Shown: piece after piece, positions 15,401 through 24,751 of the stretch
Position numbering within the stretch: position 1 is the stretch's first letter
Layout: every line of letters begins with the position of its first letter
Assembly (NCBI RefSeq): GCF_002394865.1
Contig: NZ_DGUZ01000005.1
Coordinates: 1-41,520 of the forward strand
DNA from: Fibrobacter sp. UBA4297
Lineage (GTDB): Bacteria; Fibrobacterota; Fibrobacteria; Fibrobacterales; Fibrobacteraceae
Length of the DNA: 41,520 nucleotides
Reading direction: 5' to 3'
Made by a program: the position numbers and the translations under genes
Notes under the pieces: generated by a model
What the model was told of the DNA's origin: nothing
What the model saw: the letters and a program-made list of their open reading frames with translations, nothing else
The model's database searches: none

Positions 15401-16921
15401 ATGAGCAACGAACGTGCAAAAATTTTGATTGTCGATGACGACGCCATGAACAGGGTTGTACTTTCGGACCTGCTCTCTGACGAATATGATATCATCGAAG
15501 CAAAAGACGGCAACGAGGCCATCGATATTCTCGAAAAGATGGCTCAAGAAATCACGCTCGTCTTGCTGGACATGATTATGCCTGGACGTGACGGGCTCGA
15601 GGTCCTCAAGGTCATGAACGACCAAGGATGGATCAAAGGGACTCCTGTCGTGATGATTTCGGCAGAGACCTCCTCCCCGCAAGTGGAAAAAGCGTTTTCG
15701 CTCGGCGTGACCGACTTTATTTACCGCCCGTTCGACCAGATGGTCGTGCAGACCCGCGTCCGCAATACCATCAACCTTTACTTAAAGCAAATGCAGCTTT
15801 CGGAACTTGTGACCGACAAGATTTACGAAAGAACGCGAAACAGCGACATGCTGATTTCCATCTTGAGCCACATTGTGGAATTCCGTAATGGAGAAAGTGG
15901 CATGCACGTGCTGCACATCAAGAAAATCACCGATATCCTTTTACGCGCCTTGCTCAAGCGCACCAAAGAATACAAGATCACCGAAGAAGAAATCAACACC
16001 ATTGCAACAGCCTCTTCAATGCACGACATTGGGAAAATCACAATTCCTGACGAGATTTTAAACAAGCCCGGCAAGCTCACGAAAGAAGAATTCGAAATCA
16101 TGAAGCAGCACTCCATTAACGGAGCCAACATGCTCGAAGCTATCCAGTTCTTCAAGAACGAGCCGCTGATGAAGTTCACTTATGACATCTGCCGCTGGCA
16201 CCACGAACGTTTCGACGGTCGAGGTTACCCCGACGGCCTCAAAGGCGACGAAATCCCTATCAGTGCTCAAGTCGTTTCTGTTGCCGACGTCTATGACGCA
16301 CTTACTAGCGAGCGCTGTTACAAGAAGGCGTTCAGCCACGAGAAGGCGCTTGAGATGATCCGCAACAACGAATGCGGCGTATTCAATCCCCTGCTTTTAG
16401 AATGTCTCGGAGATGTTGCCGACAGCCTGCCTCAAGAGCTGAAAGACCATCGCTCAAGCAAGCTTAGCGATACAGACTTTGCCAAAATTGCGCGTTCCTT
16501 TTTTGAAAGCACCGAAGAAAATTCGAACAACATCATCTACGAGCAGTATCTAACGGAACGTAAAAAAAGCCAGTTCTTCGCCTCGTTACAGAGAGGTGTT
16601 ACGTTTGAATACACTTACGAGCCTTCGTTACTGAAGCTTGAAGCCAAGAACGCCAGGGCGTTAAGTTTTCCGAAGGTCATGTCCGAGCCCGAAAACAATA
16701 GCGATTTCTGGAATATCTTCGGGCGGGAAAACTGGGATGAATTTGTAAAATTGCTGCACGATCCACAGCTAAACAATGACTCGTTCACGTTTAATAGCGA
16801 AATGCGAGTGAAAGGCGAAAAATGCCCATGCAAGATCAGGGTCCAACAATGCTGGAACAGACGCAACCCCGAGAATCCGGAACTCATTTCCGTCTACGGG
16901 TGCGTGGAATTCTTTAGGTAA
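15401..16921 (+). CDS. Response regulator with HD-GYP phosphodiesterase domain, paralogue
   Basis: This 506-residue protein is collinear with the product at 9462. The receiver has ILIVDDDAMNR and Asp57 in LVLLDMIMPGRDG. The HD-GYP domain has MHDIGKITIPDEIL, HHERFDGRGYPDGL and ADVYDALTSERCY. The C-terminal PAS-like tail differs more (for example EYTYEPSLLKLEAKNARALS). It should hydrolyse cyclic di-GMP when phosphorylated or relieved by its receiver. Unlike its paralogue it has no Hpt gene behind it. Its stop codon is only 3 nt from the stop of the convergent kinase gene. The two paralogues each sit next to hybrid kinase genes, which suggests duplication of a signalling unit followed by divergence. 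Confidence 0.92.
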   Translation: MSNERAKILIVDDDAMNRVVLSDLLSDEYDIIEAKDGNEAIDILEKMAQEITLVLLDMIMPGRDGLEVLKVMNDQGWIKGTPVVMISAETSSPQVEKAFSLGVTDFIYRPFDQMVVQTRVRNTINLYLKQMQLSELVTDKIYERTRNSDMLISILSHIVEFRNGESGMHVLHIKKITDILLRALLKRTKEYKITEEEINTIATASSMHDIGKITIPDEILNKPGKLTKEEFEIMKQHSINGANMLEAIQFFKNEPLMKFTYDICRWHHERFDGRGYPDGLKGDEIPISAQVVSVADVYDALTSERCYKKAFSHEKALEMIRNNECGVFNPLLLECLGDVADSLPQELKDHRSSKLSDTDFAKIARSFFESTEENSNNIIYEQYLTERKKSQFFASLQRGVTFEYTYEPSLLKLEAKNARALSFPKVMSEPENNSDFWNIFGRENWDEFVKLLHDPQLNNDSFTFNSEMRVKGEKCPCKIRVQQCWNRRNPENPELISVYGCVEFFR

Positions 16922-16924
16922 CGC

Positions 16925-19900
16925 CTATCCTAAAAATTTGTGCAGGACTTTTTTGAGTTTTTCAACATCAATGGGTTTTGCGATGTGCTCGTTCATGCCG
17001 GCATCCATAGCGGCCTTGCGGTCTTCTTCAAATGCGTTTGCGGTCATCGCAACAATCGGGACATGCTTGAAGTAATCGTTGCGCAAAGCCCTTATCTGAC
17101 GGGACGCCTCTAGACCATCCATCACTGGCATCTGCACGTCCATCAATATCATGTCGTAGGCGCCCGGCTTTGCCACCTTGAGCATTTTCAAGGCGACACT
17201 TCCATCTTCTGCAGTATCAACGACAAGTTTCATCTCTTCAAGAACGGTCTGAGCAATTTCGCGGTTGAGCTCGTTGTCTTCGACAAGAAGAATTTTCTTC
17301 CCGGCAAAATTGCAAAAGACATCGCCCTCATCCTTCACTTCTTCTTTTAACATGCCAATGGCACGCGCGAGGACATTGTGCATCTCGGAGAGGAACAGCG
17401 GCTTACTCATAAACGCATTCACCCCCGCCTCGCGTGCCTCTTTCTCGAAGTTTGCACAATCATAAGACGCCATAACGACTATCAGATTTTCATGGCCAGG
17501 AATCATGCGGATTTGTCGGACGGCATCAAAGCCATCCATATCCAGCAACAGGTCGTCCAAAACAACAACAGAATACGCCTCGCGCCGATCGATGGACTCT
17601 TTTATCCGCAACACGGCTTCCTTGCCATACATTGTCCATTCGGCACGCATCCCTAAGCGGCGCAAAAGATTTGTTGCACTCGAACATGCGTTGTAATCGC
17701 TAGCGACCACAAGAGCACGCGCGTTTTGCAAAGAATCCAGCTTCATCATGATCACGGACGTATCCTGAATTTTCAGATTCAAGCGGATAATGAATTCCGT
17801 TCCCTGATTCGGGGCGCTAATGACATCAATGCGGCCGCCCATCATATCGACAATTTTCTTGGTGATGGACATCCCAAGTCCGGTGCCCTGCGTCTTGGAA
17901 ATCGTCGAGGTGCGTTCACGTTCAAACGGTTCATACAGGACATTCAAGAATTCCGGACTCATGCCGATGCCATCGTCCTTGACATGGAACTCATACGTTC
18001 CCGTTTTTTCGCCTTTCCCGGTCTGACGGACAAACACGTGGATATGACCGCCAACAGGCGTAAACTTGACCGCGTTCGAAAGCAAGTTGATTAGCATCTG
18101 GTGCAAGCGCAGCTTGTCACAGACAACGTGTTCATTCTCAATGTTAAAAGTGTCCATATAAAGGTTCTGCTGCTTGGCGCTTGCCTGGCCCAAAATAATC
18201 GTATTCAGGTCATGCATAATTTCGGACAAGTTGCAATTCACTTCTTCAAGACGAATCTTGCCCGATTCAATACGGCTCATATCGAGAATATCGTTGATGA
18301 GCGACAAGAGATGCGTACTCGAGACAACCGTCTTTTCCAAATAGTTCTTGACCATTACCGGGTCTTCGAGGTTGTTCAATGCCAAATTTGTAAAACCGAT
18401 AATGGCGTTCATCGGCGTGCGGATGTCATGCGACATGTTCGAAAGGAACATCGTCTTTGCGTTGTTCGCCTTTTCGGCCTGCACAAGAGCCTGTTCCAGA
18501 AGTTTCTGCTGTTTTTCAAGTTCCAGTTTCTGTTCCGCAATTTTTGCATCGAGTTCCATCTTCTGGGCGGTCATATTGTCGATGAACATGAATGTCATGA
18601 CAAAACTTATCGGAACGCCATTTCGACGTTCAATCACAAAAGACGTCACACGGCGCCATTCTCCCTTCAGCGCCCTATAATTGAATTCGCGCTTGTCGTC
18701 ATTGGCAAGGTAGGCACGCATAAATTCAACATCCGCCATGTGCTCCCACATTTCACGGAATTCTGGAAGAACCTCCTTGCTGAATTCAAGAACGACACTG
18801 CTATACTTGGCGAAGCCGCCATAAAACTTCGCTTTTTCATAGACCGTCGAATCGCGGACACTGCGGACCGTATCGTCTTCTAGACTTACAAAATAAACGG
18901 CAAAATAATCTTCATAGAGTTTGCTATCCACATAGCGGCTCAGGATTTCGGCATCCTTGTCGGCAAAGCACAGCACCACAGCTCTTGGCCGCCCGTTTGC
19001 AGCCCCAACTTTTACGTACTTCATCTCGATATAGCGGGTGCCGTTGCCCTCGTACTTTCGGTACTGCGTCGTAAACGACTTCTGGTTTTCAAGTTGAGCC
19101 TTGATGTTTTCAATGGACGCCGCTGCGGCCACCCGTTTCCGGTCAAGCTCATAGACAAAACCGTCAACGTACATTTGGAATAACTTAGAATAGCAGTTTC
19201 CGTTTGAGAATATTTCTCCAAACTTTGTTTCTGTATAGGAACTCATCGTGTACGGCGTAAACGTATCTGTTTCGAGGTCAATGTAATAGACAGAAGAATA
19301 CTCTGTTGCAAGCACATTGATAATTTCGAAATTGCGTTCCATATCGCGTTCGCGCTCTTTCCTTGCCACTACTTCCTTATTGACATTAGCGACAGCGATG
19401 ATGACATGGTCATCGGCAGCCTTGGAGCTCAGCACATTGAGACGATAATACTGCACATCGCGATTTACGGTAAGGCGATATTCCACAGAAAATGACTTTT
19501 CTTCCGCAAGCCGTTTCAGCAGCTTTTCCTTGTTCATGGTTTCGGTAATCTTGTCAATGTCTTGCGGATAGATAATCTTCTTGATATCTCTTGAACATTC
19601 ATCAAAGAAGTGCTTGCCGGACATCAAAAGCTTCAGCTTGATGTAGCTGCCTTCTTGACTGAATACGTCATACGATTCGTCTTTCAAGTTCACGTAGTAG
19701 ATGATTTCGTACTCAATACTCAGCGCATTTGCAATTTCGGAAAATTCGCGGTTCATGGCACTTGCCCGCATTTCCTCGTCGCGGTCCGCAACAGCCACGA
19801 CAAACACAGACAACTTCGCACCAGAAACACGAACAAACTTCATCTCGAAATAGTGACCAAACTTATCCTGGTAATCTATTTCAAAATGACTTTGCTTTGA

Positions 19901-20560
19901 CAACTTTTCTCGGATACTTTGGACAGACGCCAACGTCAAAAGGCGATCGGCATCTCTATCACATACAATTCCTTTGGCGTATTTTTCGAGCGCATCGGAA
20001 TATTTTGTATCGCTATGGATTTGCTTTTCAAAGCCGCTATGCGTCTGGGACTTGATGTACGAGAGCATCTTTTCGGATTCAAGGTCAATGCGGTAGAGTA
20101 CATTGTATTCCGAGGCCAGCGCCTGAATGATGTGGTACCCTTCTTCGACCTTCATGCGTTTGCGGATTTCGTCATCGACGTTCAAGAAGCTCAAGGCGAT
20201 GTGGTCGTCATCGCGGCCGCGGGTGACTTGCAGCTTGCAGTAGCGCTCCTTGTCAGTTGCAATTTCACGTACCACGTACGAAAAACTGCTCTCTTTTTTG
20301 AGGCGCTTGCGGATATAATCCGGCGACACGAGATTTTTCAGCATTTCCCGGTCATCGGGGTGGACATCTTCGGAAATAAACTTCTGGAGAGCTTCAACGG
20401 CATTTTCGCCATTGCCATACTTTTTTTCGATGCCCTTCTTGCGATAGTAAACGACATACGTATAATCCAGCAAATTGACATAATATGCCGAAATAAACTG
20501 CTCGTAAAAGATTTCCGTGAACAGTTCAGCGTATGCAGCCTGATTCTCACCATCACTCAT
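16925..20560 (-). CDS. Giant hybrid histidine kinase: five PAS-like repeats, two receivers
   Basis: A 1211-residue protein without membrane segments. Five sensory repeats of about 130 residues can be aligned by a motif like YxxxYxxDLExxxxxxY (near residues 26, 152, 284, 421 and 552). A coiled coil (about 665-705) follows, then HisKA with His711 in NMSHDIRTPMNAIIGF and an ATPase domain with LLSNAVKFTPVGG, DDGIGM and GTGLGMSITKK. The first receiver (about 950-1075) has its likely phospho-acceptor Asp in VVLDDLLLDMDG but an unusual acidic pocket (VVASDYN). The second receiver (about 1090-1210) is canonical: LLVEDNELNRE, ILMDVQMPVMDG, AKP. GGGAG lies 7 nt before the ATG at 20560. The signal is unknown. 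The multi-repeat input and one atypical receiver suggest signal integration. Confidence 0.9.
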   Translation of the reverse strand: MSDGENQAAYAELFTEIFYEQFISAYYVNLLDYTYVVYYRKKGIEKKYGNGENAVEALQKFISEDVHPDDREMLKNLVSPDYIRKRLKKESSFSYVVREIATDKERYCKLQVTRGRDDDHIALSFLNVDDEIRKRMKVEEGYHIIQALASEYNVLYRIDLESEKMLSYIKSQTHSGFEKQIHSDTKYSDALEKYAKGIVCDRDADRLLTLASVQSIREKLSKQSHFEIDYQDKFGHYFEMKFVRVSGAKLSVFVVAVADRDEEMRASAMNREFSEIANALSIEYEIIYYVNLKDESYDVFSQEGSYIKLKLLMSGKHFFDECSRDIKKIIYPQDIDKITETMNKEKLLKRLAEEKSFSVEYRLTVNRDVQYYRLNVLSSKAADDHVIIAVANVNKEVVARKERERDMERNFEIINVLATEYSSVYYIDLETDTFTPYTMSSYTETKFGEIFSNGNCYSKLFQMYVDGFVYELDRKRVAAAASIENIKAQLENQKSFTTQYRKYEGNGTRYIEMKYVKVGAANGRPRAVVLCFADKDAEILSRYVDSKLYEDYFAVYFVSLEDDTVRSVRDSTVYEKAKFYGGFAKYSSVVLEFSKEVLPEFREMWEHMADVEFMRAYLANDDKREFNYRALKGEWRRVTSFVIERRNGVPISFVMTFMFIDNMTAQKMELDAKIAEQKLELEKQQKLLEQALVQAEKANNAKTMFLSNMSHDIRTPMNAIIGFTNLALNNLEDPVMVKNYLEKTVVSSTHLLSLINDILDMSRIESGKIRLEEVNCNLSEIMHDLNTIILGQASAKQQNLYMDTFNIENEHVVCDKLRLHQMLINLLSNAVKFTPVGGHIHVFVRQTGKGEKTGTYEFHVKDDGIGMSPEFLNVLYEPFERERTSTISKTQGTGLGMSITKKIVDMMGGRIDVISAPNQGTEFIIRLNLKIQDTSVIMMKLDSLQNARALVVASDYNACSSATNLLRRLGMRAEWTMYGKEAVLRIKESIDRREAYSVVVLDDLLLDMDGFDAVRQIRMIPGHENLIVVMASYDCANFEKEAREAGVNAFMSKPLFLSEMHNVLARAIGMLKEEVKDEGDVFCNFAGKKILLVEDNELNREIAQTVLEEMKLVVDTAEDGSVALKMLKVAKPGAYDMILMDVQMPVMDGLEASRQIRALRNDYFKHVPIVAMTANAFEEDRKAAMDAGMNEHIAKPIDVEKLKKVLHKFLG

Positions 20561-20682
20561 AATTGCTCCCTTTCTGCAATTAATTAAAATACATCAATTT
20601 TACGTTTAGCGATATAGAGAGTTCTATAAAAAAAGGAATTTTTTGCCTTTGCACAGGTAAAGAGGATGCGCGCGGGTATGGT

Positions 20683-20753
20683 AAAAAAAGAACCTTCGAG
20701 GGGAACCTCGAAGGCCTTTGGGTATTTAAGGCTCCCCGTTTGGTTTAGGGGAG
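20683..20753 (-). terminator. Double-hairpin terminator of the first GH10 gene
   Basis: Reading on the minus strand, a CTCCCC/GGGGAG hairpin (20732-20753) is followed by CCTTCGAGG/CCTCGAAGG (20693-20714) and a run of seven T. The same two-hairpin arrangement follows the second GH10 gene, so terminator and gene were duplicated together. Confidence 0.85.
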
Positions 20754-20772
20754 TTATGGATTAGGAATCCTT

Positions 20773-22620
20773 TTAGCGAGAGATACGGACAGACTTCACG
20801 GCGCCATTCTGGACAGAGCGGAGCATGTAGATGCCATTGTTCTTGACATCGCTAGAGCTCTTGAGAATCTGGACTGCTTCGCCCATGGAGTAAGCGTTCA
20901 TGCGGCCAAGACGGACACCGTTTGCATCGAAGACGTCGTAGCTGCCAATTCTCGAAGCCTGATACTGGATTTGCGGCTTGATGGAAATCGGACCCGGTTC
21001 ATCACCTCCCTGACCCGGATTGTCGCCACCCGGATTGTCGGCAACTTCACCCTTCACGAAGTTGATATAGTCGATGTCGAAGTACTGCTGAGTCACATCC
21101 ATGCGGAGCACGTGCTTACCAGCCGGGAGTGTCACCTTCTTCTTTACGTCGGAGAATTCATCGTAGCTTGTGCCAGTGACTTCGAATTCAGCGAGAGACT
21201 TGCCATCGAGGGAGAGCGTAAATGCGCCCGTGCCTTCGGTTGCAACAGAAGCTACTGCGGTGTAGTCGCCAGCTTCGGCAATGTTGATGGTGTATTCGTA
21301 CCAGTCACCCGTAGTGTTGTAGCCGAGAGCAACGCCAGTAGCCTTCTTGTAAAGGTCTGCACCGGTATCCTTGCGGTAGTCAGAGTCGCCATGGTTTTCG
21401 AAATCGTCGCCATAGGATTCATTGCTCGTACCGTCTTCGTTCTTGCCCTGGCCCGGCTTATCGAAATCTTCGACTTCAATCTTGCCCGGAACAGCGAGAG
21501 CTTCGCCCTTGAACGGTTCCTGCGGAACAGGGTCAACCGGAGTGAGAACACCTGTATTGAGGCCAGTCGTGTTCACGCCCTTGTTGCTCTTGAGGTACTC
21601 CCTCATCCACTTCAAAGCGGCGCGGTCCTGGCCATTCTTGACAATGCCGGAGCAGCCACTCGCAGTGCCGTTACAGTCGAGCCAAGTGCGACCATAAATG
21701 TAGCCCCAGATGGTAATGCCGGCAATGTGTTCGTTTTCCATGAAGTGAGAAATCTGTTCGGAGTAGCACTGCTTCTGGATATTGTCGTCGGTAGTTGCAA
21801 TGTCGTATTCGCTGATGAACATCGGGGTCTGGGTCTTGTCCCAAATTTCCTTGAGCACACTCTTAAGGGTGTTGATGTTCAAGCAGACGCCGCCGCCACC
21901 GGTACCACCAGCGCCACCGCCCTGGCTCATCATGTCGTGGGCCTGCAAGCCGTATGCGTCAACCGGAGCACCGTTTTTCTTGATGGTCTGGATAAGCTGA
22001 ATGCCCTGATCCTTGTTCCACTGGACGGTATTATAGTCGTTATAGATAAGGATTGCCTTCGGCCAACGTTCGCGCGCCATCTTGAAGGCGGTCGTTACGA
22101 ACTGGTAATTGCCACCATTATCGCCACCGAGTGCCGGAATGATGTTGTTGTTCTTGCCATAAGGAGAATGATAGCTGTTGTTACCCGTGCGGATAGCTTC
22201 GTTCACCACGTCGATCATTTCGAGATCGGGGTAATGTTCCTTGACCGCATCGAACCAGGCGGTAATCGCCTTCTTCGTTTCGTCTGTGCTAAGGCCATTG
22301 AGCCAGTTCGGATACTGGGAGCCCCACACCAAAGCGTGGAACTTGAAGTGACCCCCGTTCTGCTTTGCCCAGTTATAGGCAGCATCGCAGGCACCCCAGT
22401 TGTAACGGCCACGAGTACCTTCGACGGAACCCCACTTACAGCCGTTTTCGGCCGTAGCCTGGTTCCAGAGCGCAGTAAAGTCTGAGCCGACACTATTACT
22501 CTGGGTAATGTTACCAATGAACTTGGCCGCGCCATCGGCAAGGCCTGGACCTGCGTAAGAACTTACTGCACCACCCAAAAGTGCAGCAGCCAATAAACCT
22601 TTCAAATATTTTGATTTCAT
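20773..22620 (-). CDS. Exported GH10 xylanase with CBM6
   Basis: This 615-residue enzyme has a signal peptide to about residue 23. The GH10 domain (about 25-345) holds the acid/base Glu141 in DVVNEAI and nucleophile Glu271 in FISEYDI, plus HALVWGSQYP. It should cut beta-1,4-xylan internally with retention. A CBM6 domain (about 370-515: VPGKIEVEDFD, GYNTTGDWYEYTINI, HVLRMDV) binds xylan or cellulose. A Gly/Pro/Asp linker leads to the C-terminal module (YDVFDANGVRLGR, then GIYMLRSV, ending RISR). An odd point is a glycine-rich insertion (SQGGGAGGTGGGG, 232-244) after the QAHD strand near the active site; the sister gene lacks it. The ATG at 22620 is chosen over 22635 because GAGG lies at the right distance. 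It has its own promoter and terminator. Confidence 0.93.
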   Translation of the reverse strand: MKSKYLKGLLAAALLGGAVSSYAGPGLADGAAKFIGNITQSNSVGSDFTALWNQATAENGCKWGSVEGTRGRYNWGACDAAYNWAKQNGGHFKFHALVWGSQYPNWLNGLSTDETKKAITAWFDAVKEHYPDLEMIDVVNEAIRTGNNSYHSPYGKNNNIIPALGGDNGGNYQFVTTAFKMARERWPKAILIYNDYNTVQWNKDQGIQLIQTIKKNGAPVDAYGLQAHDMMSQGGGAGGTGGGGVCLNINTLKSVLKEIWDKTQTPMFISEYDIATTDDNIQKQCYSEQISHFMENEHIAGITIWGYIYGRTWLDCNGTASGCSGIVKNGQDRAALKWMREYLKSNKGVNTTGLNTGVLTPVDPVPQEPFKGEALAVPGKIEVEDFDKPGQGKNEDGTSNESYGDDFENHGDSDYRKDTGADLYKKATGVALGYNTTGDWYEYTINIAEAGDYTAVASVATEGTGAFTLSLDGKSLAEFEVTGTSYDEFSDVKKKVTLPAGKHVLRMDVTQQYFDIDYINFVKGEVADNPGGDNPGQGGDEPGPISIKPQIQYQASRIGSYDVFDANGVRLGRMNAYSMGEAVQILKSSSDVKNNGIYMLRSVQNGAVKSVRISR

Positions 22621-22650
22621 TTTCCACATCCTCATAGGTTAAGAGTCCCA

Positions 22651-22736
22651 TACAACCATTATAAACATATCCTTGTTTTTAGAAATAGCCTCAAAAAGTC
22701 AAATATTTATCATTGACAAAATGTCCATAATGGAAT
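22651..22736 (-). promoter_or_regulatory. Promoter and operator-like sites of the first GH10 gene
   Basis: On the minus strand TATAAT (22658-22663) is a -10 box with ATTTCT, a poor -35, 17 nt upstream. A TTATCATTGACAA palindrome-like site lies at 22707-22719 and ATTCCA-TTA-TGGACA at 22723-22736. The same sites, spacing and -10 context (AGGATATGTTTA) recur upstream of the second GH10 gene. Confidence 0.55.
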
Positions 22737-22761
22737 TTTTACAAAGCCGAGGTGACATAGT

Positions 22762-22827
22762 AAAAAAAGGACCTTCGAGGAGTGCTCGAAGGTCCTGGGG
22801 TATTTTAGACTCCCCCATTCGGGGAAG
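22762..22827 (-). terminator. Double-hairpin terminator of the second GH10 gene
   Basis: An 11-bp perfect stem, GGACCTTCGAG with CTCGAAGGTCC (22769-22795), is followed on the minus strand by seven T. It is preceded by a CTTCCCC/GGGGGAG hairpin (22810-22827). Confidence 0.9.
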
Positions 22828-22844
22828 TTATGGATTAGGATATT

Positions 22845-24722
22845 TTAACGGGTCACGCGGACGGACTTTACCATGCCGCTCTTGACGGAACGAAGCAGGT
22901 AGATTCCCTGGACCTTGATGGCGCTCGTATTCTTGAGGGTCGTCACGGCTTCGTCTACGGAGTAGGCGCTCATGCGGCCGAGACGGACGCCGTTCATGTC
23001 AAAGACATCGTAATCGCTGAGAACCGGGTAATTCATGCGGAGGTTCGACTGAATGGCATCTGGAATTTCTTCTTCGATCGGTTCGGGGTCGGTCGCGTCC
23101 TTGCCCTTCACGAAGGTGAAGTAGTCCACGTCAAACCAGGCGCCCGTTACGTCCATGCGGAGCACGTGCTTACCAGCCGGGAGAGTCACGTTTGCCTTGA
23201 CCTTGTTGTAGTCATCGTAGTTTTCTTCACCTTCCTTGGCAGCAGGGACAGAAATCTTTTCGGTAAGCGCCTTGCCATCGAGAGAGAGTTGGAAGCTGGA
23301 GGTAGAACCCGCGGCAGCCACGGCGGCAAACATCGTGTAGTCGCCCGCTTCCTTCACGTTCACGGTCCATTCGAGCCAGTCGCCTTCGCTGTTGTAGCCC
23401 ACGATTACACCGGTCGCCTTCTTGTAAAGGTCAACGCCCGTGTCCTTGCGGTAATCGCTATCGCCGTGATTTTCGGAATCGTCGCTATAGGACTGGTTGC
23501 TCGTACCGTCTTCGTTGATGCCCACACCCGGAATATCGAAATCTTCGGCTTCGACCTTACCCGGAATGGCAATCGGTTCACCCTTGAACGGAAGCTGCGG
23601 TTCAGGTTCAACCGGTGTGAAGGTCACGTCGTTCTTGCCCTTGCTCAAGTTCTTGGCGAAGTAGTCTTCGAGCCAGTTCATGGAAGCGCGCTTGCGGCCA
23701 TCTTTTTCGATGAGGCCGGTGTTTGCAACCCAAGTAGAGCCGTTGATGTAGCCCCAGATGGTGATGCCAGCAACCCACGGCGTTTCCCACATGAACGGGA
23801 TCTGGTTTGCGTAATCGTTCTTTTGCTTGGTATCGTCGGCTTCGCCGATATCGTATTCCGAAACGAGGAGCGGGAGGCCCGTCTCGTTATGGATACGGGT
23901 CATCTTGCTTTCGAAATCGGACTTGCTCATGCCCTTACAGTCGTGAGCCTGCTGACCGTAGGCATCGACCGGAGCGCCATTCTTGACGATGGTCTGGATA
24001 AGTTCGATACCTTCGTTGATCTGCCAGGAGAGCGTGTTGTAGTCGTTATAGATAAGTACAGCCTTCGGCCAACGTTCGCGGGCCATCTTGAAGGCATTCG
24101 TGATAAAGTCATACTGGTGTTTGCCATTCACCACGCGGTCACCGCCAAGGGCTTCGATAATGTAGGAGCCGCCGCATTCGGTATCGTCGGTACTGTGGCC
24201 TTCGGCACCTGCAGCAGGCTTGCCGTAACCAGAGTGGTAGTTGTTACCCGCCCAAATAGCTTCGTTCACCACGTCAATGTATTCGAGGTCCGGGAACTTC
24301 GCGGCAACGGCATCGAACCATTCGGTGATGTACTTTTTGGTGAGTTCTACGGTAATGCCCGGATTTTTCTTTTTGCAGAGGAAGTTCGGGTACTGGGAAC
24401 CCCAAACGAGGGCGTGGAACTTGAAGTGGCGTTCGCCCGGTTTTTCCTTGGCCCACTTGTAGGCGCTTTCGCACTTGTCGAAGTTGTCCCAGGCGAACTT
24501 GCTTGTACCGCTGTTGCCATTAGAAAGGGAATGGATGGAGCCCCACTTACAGCCGTTTTCGGGTGTAATCTGGTTCCAATATTGAGCAAAGTCGCTACGA
24601 ATCTGGCCGCCCGTAGTGATGTTACCCAGGAATTTTGCACCGCCATCGGCAAGGGCTGCGTTAGCAACGGAGACAAAACCAGCAACGGCAACTGCAGCCA
24701 AAGAGAGAGAAAGTTTTCTCAT
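22845..24722 (-). CDS. Exported GH10 xylanase with CBM6, tandem paralogue
   Basis: This 625-residue enzyme has the same order of parts as its neighbour: signal peptide ending SVANA (about 22), GH10 domain with Glu154 in DVVNEAI and Glu289 in LVSEYDI, CBM6 at about 380-525 (IPGKVEAEDFD, GYNSEGDWLEWTVNV, HVLRMDV), an acidic linker, and the C-terminal module (YDVFDMNGVRLGR, GIYLLRSV, ending RVTR). The substrate-binding loops differ: it has an extra stretch KKKNPGITVE after the FLCK strand and a longer loop near residues 165-195, and lacks the glycine-rich insertion. The ATG at 24722 is preferred to 24737 because GAGG precedes it by about 10 nt. The promoter and terminator closely match those of the other copy. 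Confidence 0.93.
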   Translation of the reverse strand: MRKLSLSLAAVAVAGFVSVANAALADGGAKFLGNITTGGQIRSDFAQYWNQITPENGCKWGSIHSLSNGNSGTSKFAWDNFDKCESAYKWAKEKPGERHFKFHALVWGSQYPNFLCKKKNPGITVELTKKYITEWFDAVAAKFPDLEYIDVVNEAIWAGNNYHSGYGKPAAGAEGHSTDDTECGGSYIIEALGGDRVVNGKHQYDFITNAFKMARERWPKAVLIYNDYNTLSWQINEGIELIQTIVKNGAPVDAYGQQAHDCKGMSKSDFESKMTRIHNETGLPLLVSEYDIGEADDTKQKNDYANQIPFMWETPWVAGITIWGYINGSTWVANTGLIEKDGRKRASMNWLEDYFAKNLSKGKNDVTFTPVEPEPQLPFKGEPIAIPGKVEAEDFDIPGVGINEDGTSNQSYSDDSENHGDSDYRKDTGVDLYKKATGVIVGYNSEGDWLEWTVNVKEAGDYTMFAAVAAAGSTSSFQLSLDGKALTEKISVPAAKEGEENYDDYNKVKANVTLPAGKHVLRMDVTGAWFDVDYFTFVKGKDATDPEPIEEEIPDAIQSNLRMNYPVLSDYDVFDMNGVRLGRMSAYSVDEAVTTLKNTSAIKVQGIYLLRSVKSGMVKSVRVTR

Positions 24723-24751
24723 ATACCTAATCCTCATACACGGTTAATACC

